Below, one piece after another: positions 8,943 to 17,930 of a stretch of 48,346 nt of DNA. The stretch is taken from positions 1 through 48,346 of the forward strand of contig DNAS01000102.1 in assembly GCA_003485185.1 (NCBI GenBank). Reading direction: 5' to 3'. How positions within the stretch are numbered: the first letter of the stretch is position 1; the number at the start of each line of letters is the position of its first letter. A model generated the notes under the pieces. That model made no database searches and was not told the origin of the DNA. It saw nothing but the letters and a program-made list of their open reading frames with translations. The position numbers and the translations under genes were made by a program. The DNA is from Phycisphaerales bacterium. Its GTDB lineage: Bacteria > Planctomycetota > Phycisphaerae > SM23-33.

Positions 8943-10505
8943 ATGACCGGACATGTTCCCATCAGCAAGCGGCGGGTGCTGATCAACTCGATCAGCTCCG
9001 TGCTGGCGACGGCGATGAACCTGGCGATCCTCGTCTGGCTCCAGCAATACCTGCTGCGCCGCATCAGCCCGGAGGAATACAGCCTCTATCCCGTCGTCGC
9101 GTCCATCATGGTGTTCATGCCGCTGCTGACGATGGTCCTGACGGGAGGCATCGGGCGATACATCGTGGAGGCCTACGCCCGGGGGGATCTGCGGCGGGTG
9201 ACGCAGATCGTCTCGACGATGTCGCCTCTGCTGGCGGCTGCCGGCTTGCTCATCCTCGCCGGCGGGGGGGCGCTGTCCTGGTACGTCGGAAAGGTCCTGA
9301 CCATCGCGCCGGAACAGCTCTGGCAGGCGCGCATCATGATGTTCCTGATGTTCGCGTCTTTCTCCGCGCGCCTGGCGACGGCGCCTTACTGCGTCGGGCT
9401 TTATGCGAACCAGAAATTCGTCCTCGTCAACGCCGTCAACGTGGGCGTGCAGATGCTTCGAATCGCCCTGCTGTTCGCGCTGCTGTTCGGGCTCGGGCCC
9501 CGCGTGCTGTGGGTGGTCACGGCGACCGTCGCGGCCGAACTGACGGGCCTGGCGATCACCCAGATCCTCTCCATGCGCATCATGCCCTCGCTGCGATTCC
9601 GCTTCGCGGAAATCCGCTGGCCGCTGGTCCGCCAGCTCACCTCCTTCGGCGTCTGGAACCTGGTGGGCGAAGTGGGCTACATGATCCGCCAGAGTTCCGA
9701 CCCCATCGTGCTGAACAAGCTCGCCACGCCCGTGGACGTCAACTGCTTCTATGTCGGCTTCTTGGCGATTCGGATCGTGGAATACGTGTTAGGCCCCATC
9801 ATCCTTCAGATGGAACCTTTGTTGACCGGCATGCACGCCACGGGCGACGCGGCCCGGCTGCGAAATACATATATTCGCGCTGGGCGCTACGCACTCTGGT
9901 TCGGGATGCTGATTGCATTGCCCTTGATCGTATTCCATACCGAGGTGTTGAGGCTGTACCTGCGCGAGACGTATGAGACGTATCGGGCGGCGGGTATGGT
10001 CATGGTACTGCTGTTGCTATGCTTCCCCATTGCTTACGGCCACGTTCTACGTTCTCGGTTGGCCAGTGCGCGGGCGGAAGTGGGGCCCAATGCGCGACGG
10101 GTTTTGTTCTGCGAATGCACGAACCTCGCCTTGACGCTGGCGCTGGTGGGGTATTTCCGGCTGGGGGCGTTGGGCTCGGCGCTGGGGACTCTGACGATCA
10201 CGGCGGTGCTGCACCCGTTGCTTCTGTGGCCCCTGGGGCTGCGCATGGCGGGGCTGACGCTTCGCCAGTGGGCGGTCGAGACGGTCCTTCCGGCGGCGCT
10301 GCCCGCGCTGGCGGGGCTGGCGGCCTGGGGAATCCTGAAATTCGCCGTTCGCCCCGCGGGTTGGCTGACCCTGGGCGCGTGCGTGGCGGGCGGGGCGGTG
10401 GTCTATCTCGGCGCGCTGCTGCGATTCTCGCTGAAGGAGTACGAGCGCCAGGACCTTTCGGCCGTGCTGGCGAAGATTCGCGGGCGGATGGGAGGAAAGG
10501 CGTGA
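8943..10505 (+). CDS. Wzx-like polysaccharide flippase
   Basis: A 520-residue integral membrane protein with about twelve to fourteen hydrophobic segments, of the polysaccharide transporter/MATE-like superfamily. The opening ISSVLATAMNLAILVWLQQYLLRR and the ISPEEYSLYPVV segment are typical of oligosaccharide flippases. The ATG at 8943 begins just before the first helix; a TTG at 8922 is also possible, and neither has a clear ribosome site. It would move lipid-linked repeat units across the inner membrane. Its stop codon overlaps the GTG start of the next glycosyltransferase (GTGA). The 168 bases before it are relatively AT-rich and could carry a promoter, but no good match stands out. Confidence 0.82.
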   Translation: MTGHVPISKRRVLINSISSVLATAMNLAILVWLQQYLLRRISPEEYSLYPVVASIMVFMPLLTMVLTGGIGRYIVEAYARGDLRRVTQIVSTMSPLLAAAGLLILAGGGALSWYVGKVLTIAPEQLWQARIMMFLMFASFSARLATAPYCVGLYANQKFVLVNAVNVGVQMLRIALLFALLFGLGPRVLWVVTATVAAELTGLAITQILSMRIMPSLRFRFAEIRWPLVRQLTSFGVWNLVGEVGYMIRQSSDPIVLNKLATPVDVNCFYVGFLAIRIVEYVLGPIILQMEPLLTGMHATGDAARLRNTYIRAGRYALWFGMLIALPLIVFHTEVLRLYLRETYETYRAAGMVMVLLLLCFPIAYGHVLRSRLASARAEVGPNARRVLFCECTNLALTLALVGYFRLGALGSALGTLTITAVLHPLLLWPLGLRMAGLTLRQWAVETVLPAALPALAGLAAWGILKFAVRPAGWLTLGACVAGGAVVYLGALLRFSLKEYERQDLSAVLAKIRGRMGGKA

Positions 10506-11494
10506 GCGGCGGCCCGTGCGACAACTCGAATCCGTCCCGCCCCCTTCGCGTGGCGGTGATGGGCACGTGGAACTGGCTGGAGGTCGCCGCCGAACTGCTG
10601 CGCCGTGCGGACATCGGCTGCGAGGTGGTGGACCTTCGCAGCCGCAGCGAACTAGCGCGGTGGATCGCCCAGGGAAAGTGGCGCCGGTTCGACGCGGTGC
10701 ATCACGTCTGGGGCGTCCGCCGACCGGCGGGACTGGCGCTGCGCCTGCTCCGAAAACCGGTGGTGTGGCACTGGATCGGAACCGACGTGACGCGCTATCG
10801 GGAAGTCTGCCGCGGCGGGGGCGGAGTGCGTGGCTGGCTGGACCGGAAAATCGCCCGCCCCTGGGCGCGGGGGCACGCGGCTGATTCCCCGGAACTGGCT
10901 TCCGAACTGGCGGACTGCGGGATCCCCGCCGAGGTGGTCCGCCTGCTGCCGAAAGCCATCGAGGCGTCCGTGGAGCCCTTGCCGCCCCAGCCGGCGGTGC
11001 TGTCCTACTGGAACCCCGTCAGCCGGAACTTCTACCACGCCCCTCTCGTGATGCGTCTGGCAGCGGAATTCCCCCAGACGCCGTTCCTGATCGTCGGCGA
11101 CGACGGGGCCGGTCTTTCCGCGCCCCCGAACGTCGAATTCCTCGGGCGACTGCCGGATCTGGCCGATGTTTACTCCCGAACGAGCATTTACCTGCGCCTC
11201 GTCGAGCACGACAGCCTGTCGGCCATCGTGCTCGAAGCCCTCGCCCGCGGCCGGTACGTCGTCTACAGCAAACCGTTCCCCTTCACGGAGCAGGCAAAGG
11301 ATTTTTCCCAGGCCCGAGAGGCCCTGAAGCGACTGCTGGAGATTCGCCGCCCGAACGACGACGGCTCGCGCCACGTGAAGTCCTGCTACAGTCTACAGGA
11401 ACAGGCGGAGACCCTCCGGCAGGCCTATCGTCGGTGGTTCGGCGAAGGCGGAAGCGGGCCGGTTGTGTCCGCCCGCGGCGCCGAGGTATTATAA
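10502..11494 (+). CDS. Glycosyltransferase, family 4-like
   Basis: A 330-residue protein starting at GTG 10502, overlapping the flippase stop (GTGA) and preceded by GGGAGGAAAGG. The open frame runs further upstream, but that part is a shadow of the flippase gene. The GT-B fold is suggested by RVAVMGTWNWLEVAAELLRR at the N-terminus, the central VVWHWIGTDVTRYREV, and the C-terminal EFLGRLPDLADVYSRTSIYLRL with EHDSLSAIVLEALARGR, which places the nucleotide-sugar-binding glutamates. It is somewhat shorter than the average GT4. It likely adds one sugar of the repeat unit on the cytoplasmic face; donor and acceptor are unknown. Confidence 0.72.
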   Translation: MSGGPCDNSNPSRPLRVAVMGTWNWLEVAAELLRRADIGCEVVDLRSRSELARWIAQGKWRRFDAVHHVWGVRRPAGLALRLLRKPVVWHWIGTDVTRYREVCRGGGGVRGWLDRKIARPWARGHAADSPELASELADCGIPAEVVRLLPKAIEASVEPLPPQPAVLSYWNPVSRNFYHAPLVMRLAAEFPQTPFLIVGDDGAGLSAPPNVEFLGRLPDLADVYSRTSIYLRLVEHDSLSAIVLEALARGRYVVYSKPFPFTEQAKDFSQAREALKRLLEIRRPNDDGSRHVKSCYSLQEQAETLRQAYRRWFGEGGSGPVVSARGAEVL

Positions 11495-11546
11495 AAGGCT
11501 AACAGAACGGAAACCTGCCCGGTCATCGGGCCGATGGTGTAACCAT

Positions 11547-12878
11547 ATGCGTTTGCTGCTGGCCTATATCCTGGTCTTCCTGACGGTGCTGGCGCCCGGC
11601 TTCTACCTGGGCTTCGGCCTGCCAACCATTCACATTGGCGACATCCTCCTCCTGCTGTCCCTTCCCTGTCTATGGCTCGCTAGCGATCGATCGTTCCAGA
11701 GACTGATATTTCCGCCGCACATGGCTTGGATCACCTCGGCGTACTATACGGCGGTCGGATACATCTTGTTCCTGACGATTGTCCTGATCCCGATATACGC
11801 ATCGACGCTGGTTTCGGTGAGCATCTTTGCCGTGTTGGGCATGTTCAAACCGATTGTTCTGGGGATTGTGCTCTACGCCCTCGTGGATGAACGCCGGCGC
11901 GTCAACAAGGTCAGCAATTTCCTGCTGTTCATGATTTTCGCGGAAGTGCTGCTGATGGTCTGCCAAAAGTACGGTTATTTCGGGGTCAACCAGTGGCTGT
12001 CGCCGATGTACCGCGTGGGCGAGTTCAAATCACTGTACCTCCTGGGCGACCGGGTATACGGGTCGTTCGGAAACCCCAACGACGCCGGGACCGCATTGTC
12101 CCTGCTGGGCACAATGGCGTACGCGCGGGTCGTGTTCGGACAGAAAAAATGGTTCCTTCCTTCGTCGGTGGCGACGGTGCTGTCGCTGGTGGGTTGCGTG
12201 TGGCTGGCCAAGACCCGCCAAGGCACGGCGTGTCTCCTGGCGGGATGCGCCGTGGTCCAGTTCTTGGCCATTATGTATACCGGACGGCGAGGCTGGGCGA
12301 GTCTCACCGCTGTTCTAGTCATCATCGGATTGATTGTCGGCCTCTTCTACCTGGAAGCCGACCCCGTGCTGGCGAAACGGTTCGGCATGTTCACGGGCGA
12401 GTCCGTGGAGAGGGAAAGCTCCATCGCGGCGCGTCTGGCTCTCTGGCCGACGGTGTTCGACATCCACGGGATGTCGCTGTTTGTCGGAATGGGAATGGCG
12501 GCCCGCATCGGAACGGAAACGGTGTGGGACAGCGGATACATCAATACGGTCATCTGCGGGGGCCTGCCTTCGCTGATCGGGCTTCTGCTCATCTTTTTCA
12601 CCCCGGCAGCGATGTCGCTGCGACGGATGCGATGGCTCGGCGCGAGTCACGAGGACTTCTGGATCTTCGCCACCTGCGCGGCGATCTTCCCTCCGCTCCT
12701 GCTGACCAACATCATCAACGATACCCTGAACATCTCGAGGATCATGTCGATCCCGGTCATGATTTACGTCGTGATGGCCATTCGATTGCGCCTGGAAGAG
12801 GAACAGTGGACGGCGGAATGGGAATCCGACGCGTTGCTCGCGCCGGAATCGTGGACGGACGGTCGCGTTACCGTCTGA
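11547..12878 (+). CDS. O-antigen polymerase/ligase-like membrane protein
   Basis: A 443-residue protein with about ten to twelve transmembrane helices, starting MRLLLAYILVFLTVLAPG. The segment YGSFGNPNDAGTALSLLG is the familiar GxFGNPND motif of Wzy/WaaL O-antigen ligase family proteins, followed by KTRQGTACLLAG. A large periplasmic loop around residues 290-320 (TGESVERESSIAARLALWP) fits the catalytic loop. Sitting after a Wzx-like flippase and among glycosyltransferases, it most likely polymerises the repeat unit; ligation to lipid is the alternative. The ATG at 11547 is chosen because it begins at the first helix; its ribosome site is weak. The upstream in-frame residues overlap the previous gene. 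Confidence 0.75.
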   Translation: MRLLLAYILVFLTVLAPGFYLGFGLPTIHIGDILLLLSLPCLWLASDRSFQRLIFPPHMAWITSAYYTAVGYILFLTIVLIPIYASTLVSVSIFAVLGMFKPIVLGIVLYALVDERRRVNKVSNFLLFMIFAEVLLMVCQKYGYFGVNQWLSPMYRVGEFKSLYLLGDRVYGSFGNPNDAGTALSLLGTMAYARVVFGQKKWFLPSSVATVLSLVGCVWLAKTRQGTACLLAGCAVVQFLAIMYTGRRGWASLTAVLVIIGLIVGLFYLEADPVLAKRFGMFTGESVERESSIAARLALWPTVFDIHGMSLFVGMGMAARIGTETVWDSGYINTVICGGLPSLIGLLLIFFTPAAMSLRRMRWLGASHEDFWIFATCAAIFPPLLLTNIINDTLNISRIMSIPVMIYVVMAIRLRLEEEQWTAEWESDALLAPESWTDGRVTV

Positions 12879-12936
12879 TCGGCCCGGCACGTCGCGGGTG
12901 GAAGCGGATCAACCGGCGCGTAGGAGACAAAGCGGC

Positions 12937-14187
12937 ATGGAGCAGGGATTAGAAGCGCCGTTCGCATCTTCGACCAAACCACCTCTGGCGCGGGTCTGTC
13001 ACATCACCACCAACCATCGGGCGTTGGATGGTCGGATTTTCTACAAGGAATGCTGCACGCTGGCCGACGCGGGGTATGACGTGCACTTGGTGGCCTACCA
13101 TCCGCAGGACGAAATCCTCAACGGCATCCGCATTCACGCCGTCCCCCGCCCGCCCGCCGGAAGGCTCAGGCGATTTTTCGTCTGGCCGTGGCGGTTCCTG
13201 ATCCGCGCGGCGCGGTTGCGCCCGGACCTATACCACTTCCACGACGCCGAGTTCCTTCCGCAAGCGATGGTGCTGCGCTGGGTGCTGGGCGCGCGGGTGG
13301 TCTACGACATGCATGAAAACGTACCCGCCCAATTCCTCGGCCAGATCCTCACCTGGATCCGTTTGCCCAACTTCGTCCGACGGGCGGCGGCATTGGTGTA
13401 TCGCACCCTCGAGACGTTCGCCGTCCTGGGAATGAACCTGATCGAGAGTGACATGATCGAAGGCCGTTTTCGTCAACCGAAACAGTCGATCCGCAATCTG
13501 CCCCTGTTGAAAAGCTCCCCGCCCGTTCCGCGCAAGAACGAGGATTTCCGGCGCAAGCCGATCCTCATCTACACGGGGGGCATTTCCGTGGCGCGGGGAA
13601 TCCTGGCCATGCTGGAACTAGCTGATCGGTTGGCGCAAAGGAATCAGCCGTTTGAAATGCGGATCGTCGGCGAACTCCCTTCCGGAGAACTGGGGCAGCG
13701 GATCGAGTCCTTCCTTTCCGAGAGGAAACTTTCCTCGCAGGTAAAACTCTATAGAAAGGTGCCGTTCCCGGAGTCCCTGCGCTTGGTGGCAGAATCGACG
13801 TTGGGGCTGTCACTGCTCAAACCGCTGCCGAACTACCGATATGCCCTTCCAACCAAGATTCTGGAATACATGACGTACGGCCTTCCGATCCTCTCCTCCG
13901 ACATCCCCTGCTCGGCCTATTACGTGCGCCGATACCAGGCGGGGATCGTGACGGACATGGACAATGTCGAGGCGCTGGCGGACGCGGCGATCGGGCTTCT
14001 GACGGATCCCGATCGGATGCTCTGGTATTCCCGTAACGGACAGAAGGCGATCGCGGAAGAGCTCAACTGGGAACGCGAATCGAAGCTTCTTTTGCAGTTC
14101 TACGAAAGACTTTTGTGGGGCCGTCGGGACGTCGCGCCGTGTTTTCCGCATCGTCCTCGAGGGCTCAGCATTCAAGGAGTGGCCTGA
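12937..14187 (+). CDS. Glycosyltransferase family 4
   Basis: A 416-residue GT-B enzyme. The ATG at 12937 follows TAGGAGACAA; an upstream in-frame start at 12898 has less support. The N-terminal half contains VCHITTNHRALDGRIFYKEC and YHFHDAEFLPQA, typical of the acceptor domain. The C-terminal half has PILIYTGGISVARGILAMLELA, then LLKPLPNYRYALPTKILEYMTYGLPILSSD, which gives the nucleotide-binding glutamate and loop. It is followed seven bases later by another glycosyltransferase. It is expected to act at the inner face of the membrane on a lipid-linked glycan; the sugar cannot be deduced. Confidence 0.85.
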   Translation: MEQGLEAPFASSTKPPLARVCHITTNHRALDGRIFYKECCTLADAGYDVHLVAYHPQDEILNGIRIHAVPRPPAGRLRRFFVWPWRFLIRAARLRPDLYHFHDAEFLPQAMVLRWVLGARVVYDMHENVPAQFLGQILTWIRLPNFVRRAAALVYRTLETFAVLGMNLIESDMIEGRFRQPKQSIRNLPLLKSSPPVPRKNEDFRRKPILIYTGGISVARGILAMLELADRLAQRNQPFEMRIVGELPSGELGQRIESFLSERKLSSQVKLYRKVPFPESLRLVAESTLGLSLLKPLPNYRYALPTKILEYMTYGLPILSSDIPCSAYYVRRYQAGIVTDMDNVEALADAAIGLLTDPDRMLWYSRNGQKAIAEELNWERESKLLLQFYERLLWGRRDVAPCFPHRPRGLSIQGVA

Positions 14188-14193
14188 ACACCC

Positions 14194-15471
14194 ATGTTGC
14201 TTTCCACGAAGACAAAGAGGGAATCCGTTTCCGAGACGATTGGCGGCAGCGAGAAGGGACTGCGAATCGTCTACATGCTCCCGGAAGACCTGAATCGAAC
14301 CGGCAGCGGGATCGTGCATTTCATGGCCGTCGCCAAAGGACTCAGGAAACGCGGGCACGACGTTTCCATTCTGGCGCCCCAATATTCCGGAAAGATGTTT
14401 CGCCCCAAAGGTTTCCACAACATCCTCGTCCCGCTGCCGGGACGGAACATGGTCACATATTTGCTCTTTCAGGTTCTGGCCGCGATTCTCATGCCCTTGA
14501 TCTGGCTGCTGCATCGTCCCCATGCCTTGATGGTGAGAGGGGGGTGGGGTCTGGGCTTTCTGGTTTATCTTGCCGCCCGGGCAATGGGCATTCGCGTGGC
14601 CGTGGAGGTCAACGGGATCCCGTGGGTGGAAATGGGATCGCGCGGATTGTCGGGCGTCACGCAGGCTTTCGCACGGAAAACAGCCGCCTGGGAATGTCGT
14701 ACCGCCAACCGCATCATCGCCGTGACCCCCATGATCGCCCAGGAACTCATTCGCGTGTCGGGGAAAAATCCGGCGGAGGTTTTCGCGATTCAAAACGGGG
14801 CGGATCCAGAGGAATTCGCCCGGGACAACCGTCAGCCCAAACGGTCCGCGTTGAAACTGGCCTCCGATAAAATGATTGTCGGTTTCGTCGGGGATTTTTC
14901 CCCATGGCACGGAACGCGGCAAATCATCGAGTCTGCTTCGCTGCTGCCAGAAACCATCCGTCGGCAAGTGCAATATGTCCTGGTCGGGGCGGGAGAGGGT
15001 TGGGAAGAAGCCCGTCACCAAGTGCATGCCGCCCATCTGGATGATGTGATCGCGCTGCCCGGATTTGCCCGTCGCAATCTCCTGAAGGATTACCTAGCGG
15101 TGTTCGACGTGGGCCTTCATGTCGAAGGATCTTACAAGCGTGGGCAATTCGGAAGTTCCGCGCTGAAATTCTGGGAGTATCTGGCCGCCGGACTGCCGGT
15201 GATCGTGTCCGATGACATCAACCTGACTCGGATTGTGCAGGCCGACAACATGGGCCTAGTCATTCCGGACACGAATCCGGAAACTATCGCCAAAGCCGTA
15301 ACGGACGTGTTCTCCCGGCGGGAGGAATTCCGGTCGATCGGAGAGCAAAACCGTCGTGTGCTGCGCGATAAATATTCCTGGGACGTCGTCGCCGGGACGG
15401 TCGCCAGGGTGCTGGCGGGCGAGCCGGTTCCCCACGCCTGTTGTGCCATACGGGAAGGGAAAAACGAATGA
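14194..15471 (+). CDS. Glycosyltransferase family 4
   Basis: A 425-residue GT-B enzyme. The acceptor-side signature is GSGIVHFMAVAKGLRKRGHDVSILAP. The donor side shows IVGFVGDFSPWHGTRQIIESA, VLVGAGEGWEEAR and KFWEYLAAGLPVIVSDD. A hydrophobic stretch around residues 90-110 (YLLFQVLAAILMPLIWLL) suggests membrane attachment. AAGGAG lies upstream at a rather long distance. The stop overlaps the start of the next gene (ATGA), so the two are translationally coupled. Donor and acceptor are unknown. Confidence 0.85.
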   Translation: MLLSTKTKRESVSETIGGSEKGLRIVYMLPEDLNRTGSGIVHFMAVAKGLRKRGHDVSILAPQYSGKMFRPKGFHNILVPLPGRNMVTYLLFQVLAAILMPLIWLLHRPHALMVRGGWGLGFLVYLAARAMGIRVAVEVNGIPWVEMGSRGLSGVTQAFARKTAAWECRTANRIIAVTPMIAQELIRVSGKNPAEVFAIQNGADPEEFARDNRQPKRSALKLASDKMIVGFVGDFSPWHGTRQIIESASLLPETIRRQVQYVLVGAGEGWEEARHQVHAAHLDDVIALPGFARRNLLKDYLAVFDVGLHVEGSYKRGQFGSSALKFWEYLAAGLPVIVSDDINLTRIVQADNMGLVIPDTNPETIAKAVTDVFSRREEFRSIGEQNRRVLRDKYSWDVVAGTVARVLAGEPVPHACCAIREGKNE

Positions 15472-16709
15472 CGACCCTCGCGACTCACTCCCGGAACGGC
15501 AAGGTTCGGGTTCTGCAATTTGCCGGATCCAGCGCGACGTTTCAATTCGTTTATCCATTGATGCGCGCCCTCGTCGAAGACGGCTTTTCTGTCATGGCCG
15601 CCGCCAAGCAGGAAGGAAAATCCCTCCCTTTCGAATCCATCGGCGTCACGGCTTTCGACCTGCCGGTTCCGCGGCGCCTGAGTCCGCTGGCCATCCTGAA
15701 AGCCGTCTTCGCGACGGCAAGCCTGCTGCGCCGCCATTCTGTCGACATCATCCAGGCCCATACCTATGCCGGGGGGATGATCGGTCGGCTGGCGGGTTGG
15801 GTGGCGCGGACCCCGGTGGTGATATACACCGGTCACGGGTGGCTCTACACGCCGGACACTCCTCCTCTGAAAAAGTGGGTCATCCGTTTCACGGAACGTC
15901 TTTTCAAGCACCTGACGGATTGGTTTTTCCTCATCGGGCAAGAAGAATACGAGGTGGGATTGCAGGACCGGATTCTCTGCCCGGGCAATTCGGTGCTCGC
16001 GCACAGTGTCGGCGTGGACTGCGATCAATTCGATCCCGTCGCGGTTCCCCATGAGACGAGGCAACGGCTGCGCCGGGAATTCGGCGTGCAGGAAGACCAG
16101 TGTCTGTGGACCTTCGTCGGGCGACTCGTGGAGGAAAAAGGTCTTCTGGAACTCGGTCAGGCCTTCGCTGGCCTGTGGAGAGAAGTTCCTGCTGTGCGAC
16201 TTCTGATCGTGGGTTCGGTCGGCGCCTCGGAACGCGACCAGACCTGCAAACAGAAACTCCTGTCACAATTGGAACGCGACGGATGCCGCGAGGCGGTGAT
16301 TTTCGCGGGGCAACGCCGAGATATCCGCGACATTCTGGCCACCAGCGACGCGTTCGTCCTTCCGACGTATCGCGAAGGCATGCCCGTGTCGCTTCTGGAG
16401 GCGATGGCCATGGAACTGCCCTGTATCGGGACGGATATTCCCGGCTGTCGCGAGGAAATCGTCGACGGTCAATGCGGGTATCTGGTGCCGGCCCGACAGG
16501 TTGAACCGTTGCGTTCCCGGATGCGCGACTTGCTTTCAGATCGCCAACGCGCAGTCCAGCTGGGTCGGGCCGCGCGGCAGCGGGTTCTGGAAATGTTTTC
16601 CCTCTCCAGGGTGCTGGAAATCCAACTCGATGCGTATCGAAGAATCCGGGAAGACCTGCTTCGAAAAAGAGCCTCGCGCCGGAATGGAGCATCATGGGCG
16701 CAATCCTGA
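15468..16709 (+). CDS. Glycosyltransferase family 4 (CapM/PglA-like)
   Basis: A 413-residue GT-B enzyme. The start at 15468 overlaps the previous stop (ATGA) and follows GGGAAGGGA; the longer frame to 15441 lies inside the upstream gene. Recognisable segments are IIQAHTYAGGMIGRLAGW and VVIYTGHGWLY in the N-terminal domain. The C-terminal domain has WTFVGRLVEEKGLLEL, ILATSDAFVLPTYREGMPVSLLEAMAM and CIGTDIPGCREEI. The EGMPVSLLEAMA form is close to the CapM/PglA group that transfers HexNAc residues, although this does not fix the substrate. Its end overlaps the next gene by 16 bases. Confidence 0.86.
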   Translation: MTTLATHSRNGKVRVLQFAGSSATFQFVYPLMRALVEDGFSVMAAAKQEGKSLPFESIGVTAFDLPVPRRLSPLAILKAVFATASLLRRHSVDIIQAHTYAGGMIGRLAGWVARTPVVIYTGHGWLYTPDTPPLKKWVIRFTERLFKHLTDWFFLIGQEEYEVGLQDRILCPGNSVLAHSVGVDCDQFDPVAVPHETRQRLRREFGVQEDQCLWTFVGRLVEEKGLLELGQAFAGLWREVPAVRLLIVGSVGASERDQTCKQKLLSQLERDGCREAVIFAGQRRDIRDILATSDAFVLPTYREGMPVSLLEAMAMELPCIGTDIPGCREEIVDGQCGYLVPARQVEPLRSRMRDLLSDRQRAVQLGRAARQRVLEMFSLSRVLEIQLDAYRRIREDLLRKRASRRNGASWAQS

Positions 16710-17920
16710 AACTCATGTGCCGCCCGAACTGGGCCGCCGGAACCGACCTGGTGGCGCGGTACGAATCGGATTTCGCCGCGACGGTCCTGAACGCCCCCGT
16801 CACGTGCCTGGCCTTCTGGCGCGCGCGGGTCGCGCTCTGGACGATCCTGCGGGCGCTGGGGATCGGGCAGGGCGACGAGGTGGTCGTGCCCGCTTACACC
16901 TGTGAGATGGTGCCTGCCGCTGTTCGGTTCACAGGCGCTTCCTGCCGCTACGCCGACGTCGCCCCGAACGATTTCAACGCCTCGCCGGAGACTCTCGCGG
17001 CGGCCCTCGGCGAGCAAACGCGAGCCATCGTCTGCCAGCATACCTACGGCGTGGGCTTGCCGATCGATCGGTGGAAGCAACGGGCGGAACAGGCCGGCTG
17101 TGCCTTGCTGGAAGACTGTTGCCAGCTCGTGGAAACCGGCGTCGCCGGACGGGGGATCACCGGCGCGGCTTCCTTCTTCAGCACCCAATGGAGCAAACCA
17201 TATACCACGGGCCTGGGGGGGATGGCCGCGTTCACCGATCCGGCGCTCTGCGAAAAATCTCGCGAATTCCGCTCCGCCTTCCCCACCGAGGGCAATCGCG
17301 GGAAATCCCGCTCGCTGGTCCTTCAAGTGCTGGCGTATCGGGCGACAGTGCGCCCGGCGACGCGCGCGGTGGTGGGAAAGCTGTACCGCTGGGCGCAGCA
17401 CCTCGGTCTGGTGCGCGGCACGACCACGCCCGAGGAATACGGCGACACCATTCCCGACGATTATCTTTCCGGCGCGACGAATGCCCAGGCCGTGCTGGGA
17501 ATGGCGCAGCTGACGCGCTGGCGGCAAAACGTCGAGCATCGGCGGATGCTGACGGGCTTGTACTTAGACCGACTTGGCGCGATGGGCATTAACACGAGCG
17601 CGCTGACAAGGGCGTCCCAATCCCCCGCACTGTGGGCCGTGCCGCTGCTCGTGGAAAACAAGAGTGAAATCCTCCAGCTCGCGGGGCGGAAAGGATTGCC
17701 GATTGCCACGTGGTTCGGCCGGACGCCCGCACACATCCATCCCGATACCGCGGCCCGCTACAACTATCGTCCGGGGCAATGCCCCGCGGCCGAAAGGCTC
17801 TTCGCCCGGGAAATCCATCTAGTGACCTCCCCCTCGGTCTGTCCTGAACGGGCGGATCGGGCCGTCGCGCTGCTGCGCGACCAAGCCATCCGGGTGGAAA
17901 ACCGCGAAGATGTCGATTAG
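16694..17920 (+). CDS. DegT/DnrJ/EryC1/StrS-family aminotransferase
   Basis: A 408-residue PLP-dependent enzyme, one of three DegT-type aminotransferases in the window and clearly different from the other two. VVVPAYTCEMVPAAVRF and ALLEDCCQLVE (with the PLP-contacting aspartate) are followed by FFSTQWSKPYTTGLGGMAA, in which Lys of SKP is the Schiff-base residue. The neighbourhood suggests an amino-sugar or an amino group on a modified glycan. The start at ATG 16694 overlaps the preceding glycosyltransferase by 16 bases. The WSKPYTTG variant departs from the SF(H/Y)xxKN form of known sugar aminotransferases, so the substrate is left open. Confidence 0.8.
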   Translation: MGAILKLMCRPNWAAGTDLVARYESDFAATVLNAPVTCLAFWRARVALWTILRALGIGQGDEVVVPAYTCEMVPAAVRFTGASCRYADVAPNDFNASPETLAAALGEQTRAIVCQHTYGVGLPIDRWKQRAEQAGCALLEDCCQLVETGVAGRGITGAASFFSTQWSKPYTTGLGGMAAFTDPALCEKSREFRSAFPTEGNRGKSRSLVLQVLAYRATVRPATRAVVGKLYRWAQHLGLVRGTTTPEEYGDTIPDDYLSGATNAQAVLGMAQLTRWRQNVEHRRMLTGLYLDRLGAMGINTSALTRASQSPALWAVPLLVENKSEILQLAGRKGLPIATWFGRTPAHIHPDTAARYNYRPGQCPAAERLFAREIHLVTSPSVCPERADRAVALLRDQAIRVENREDVD

Positions 17921-17930
17921 GGTAGACGCC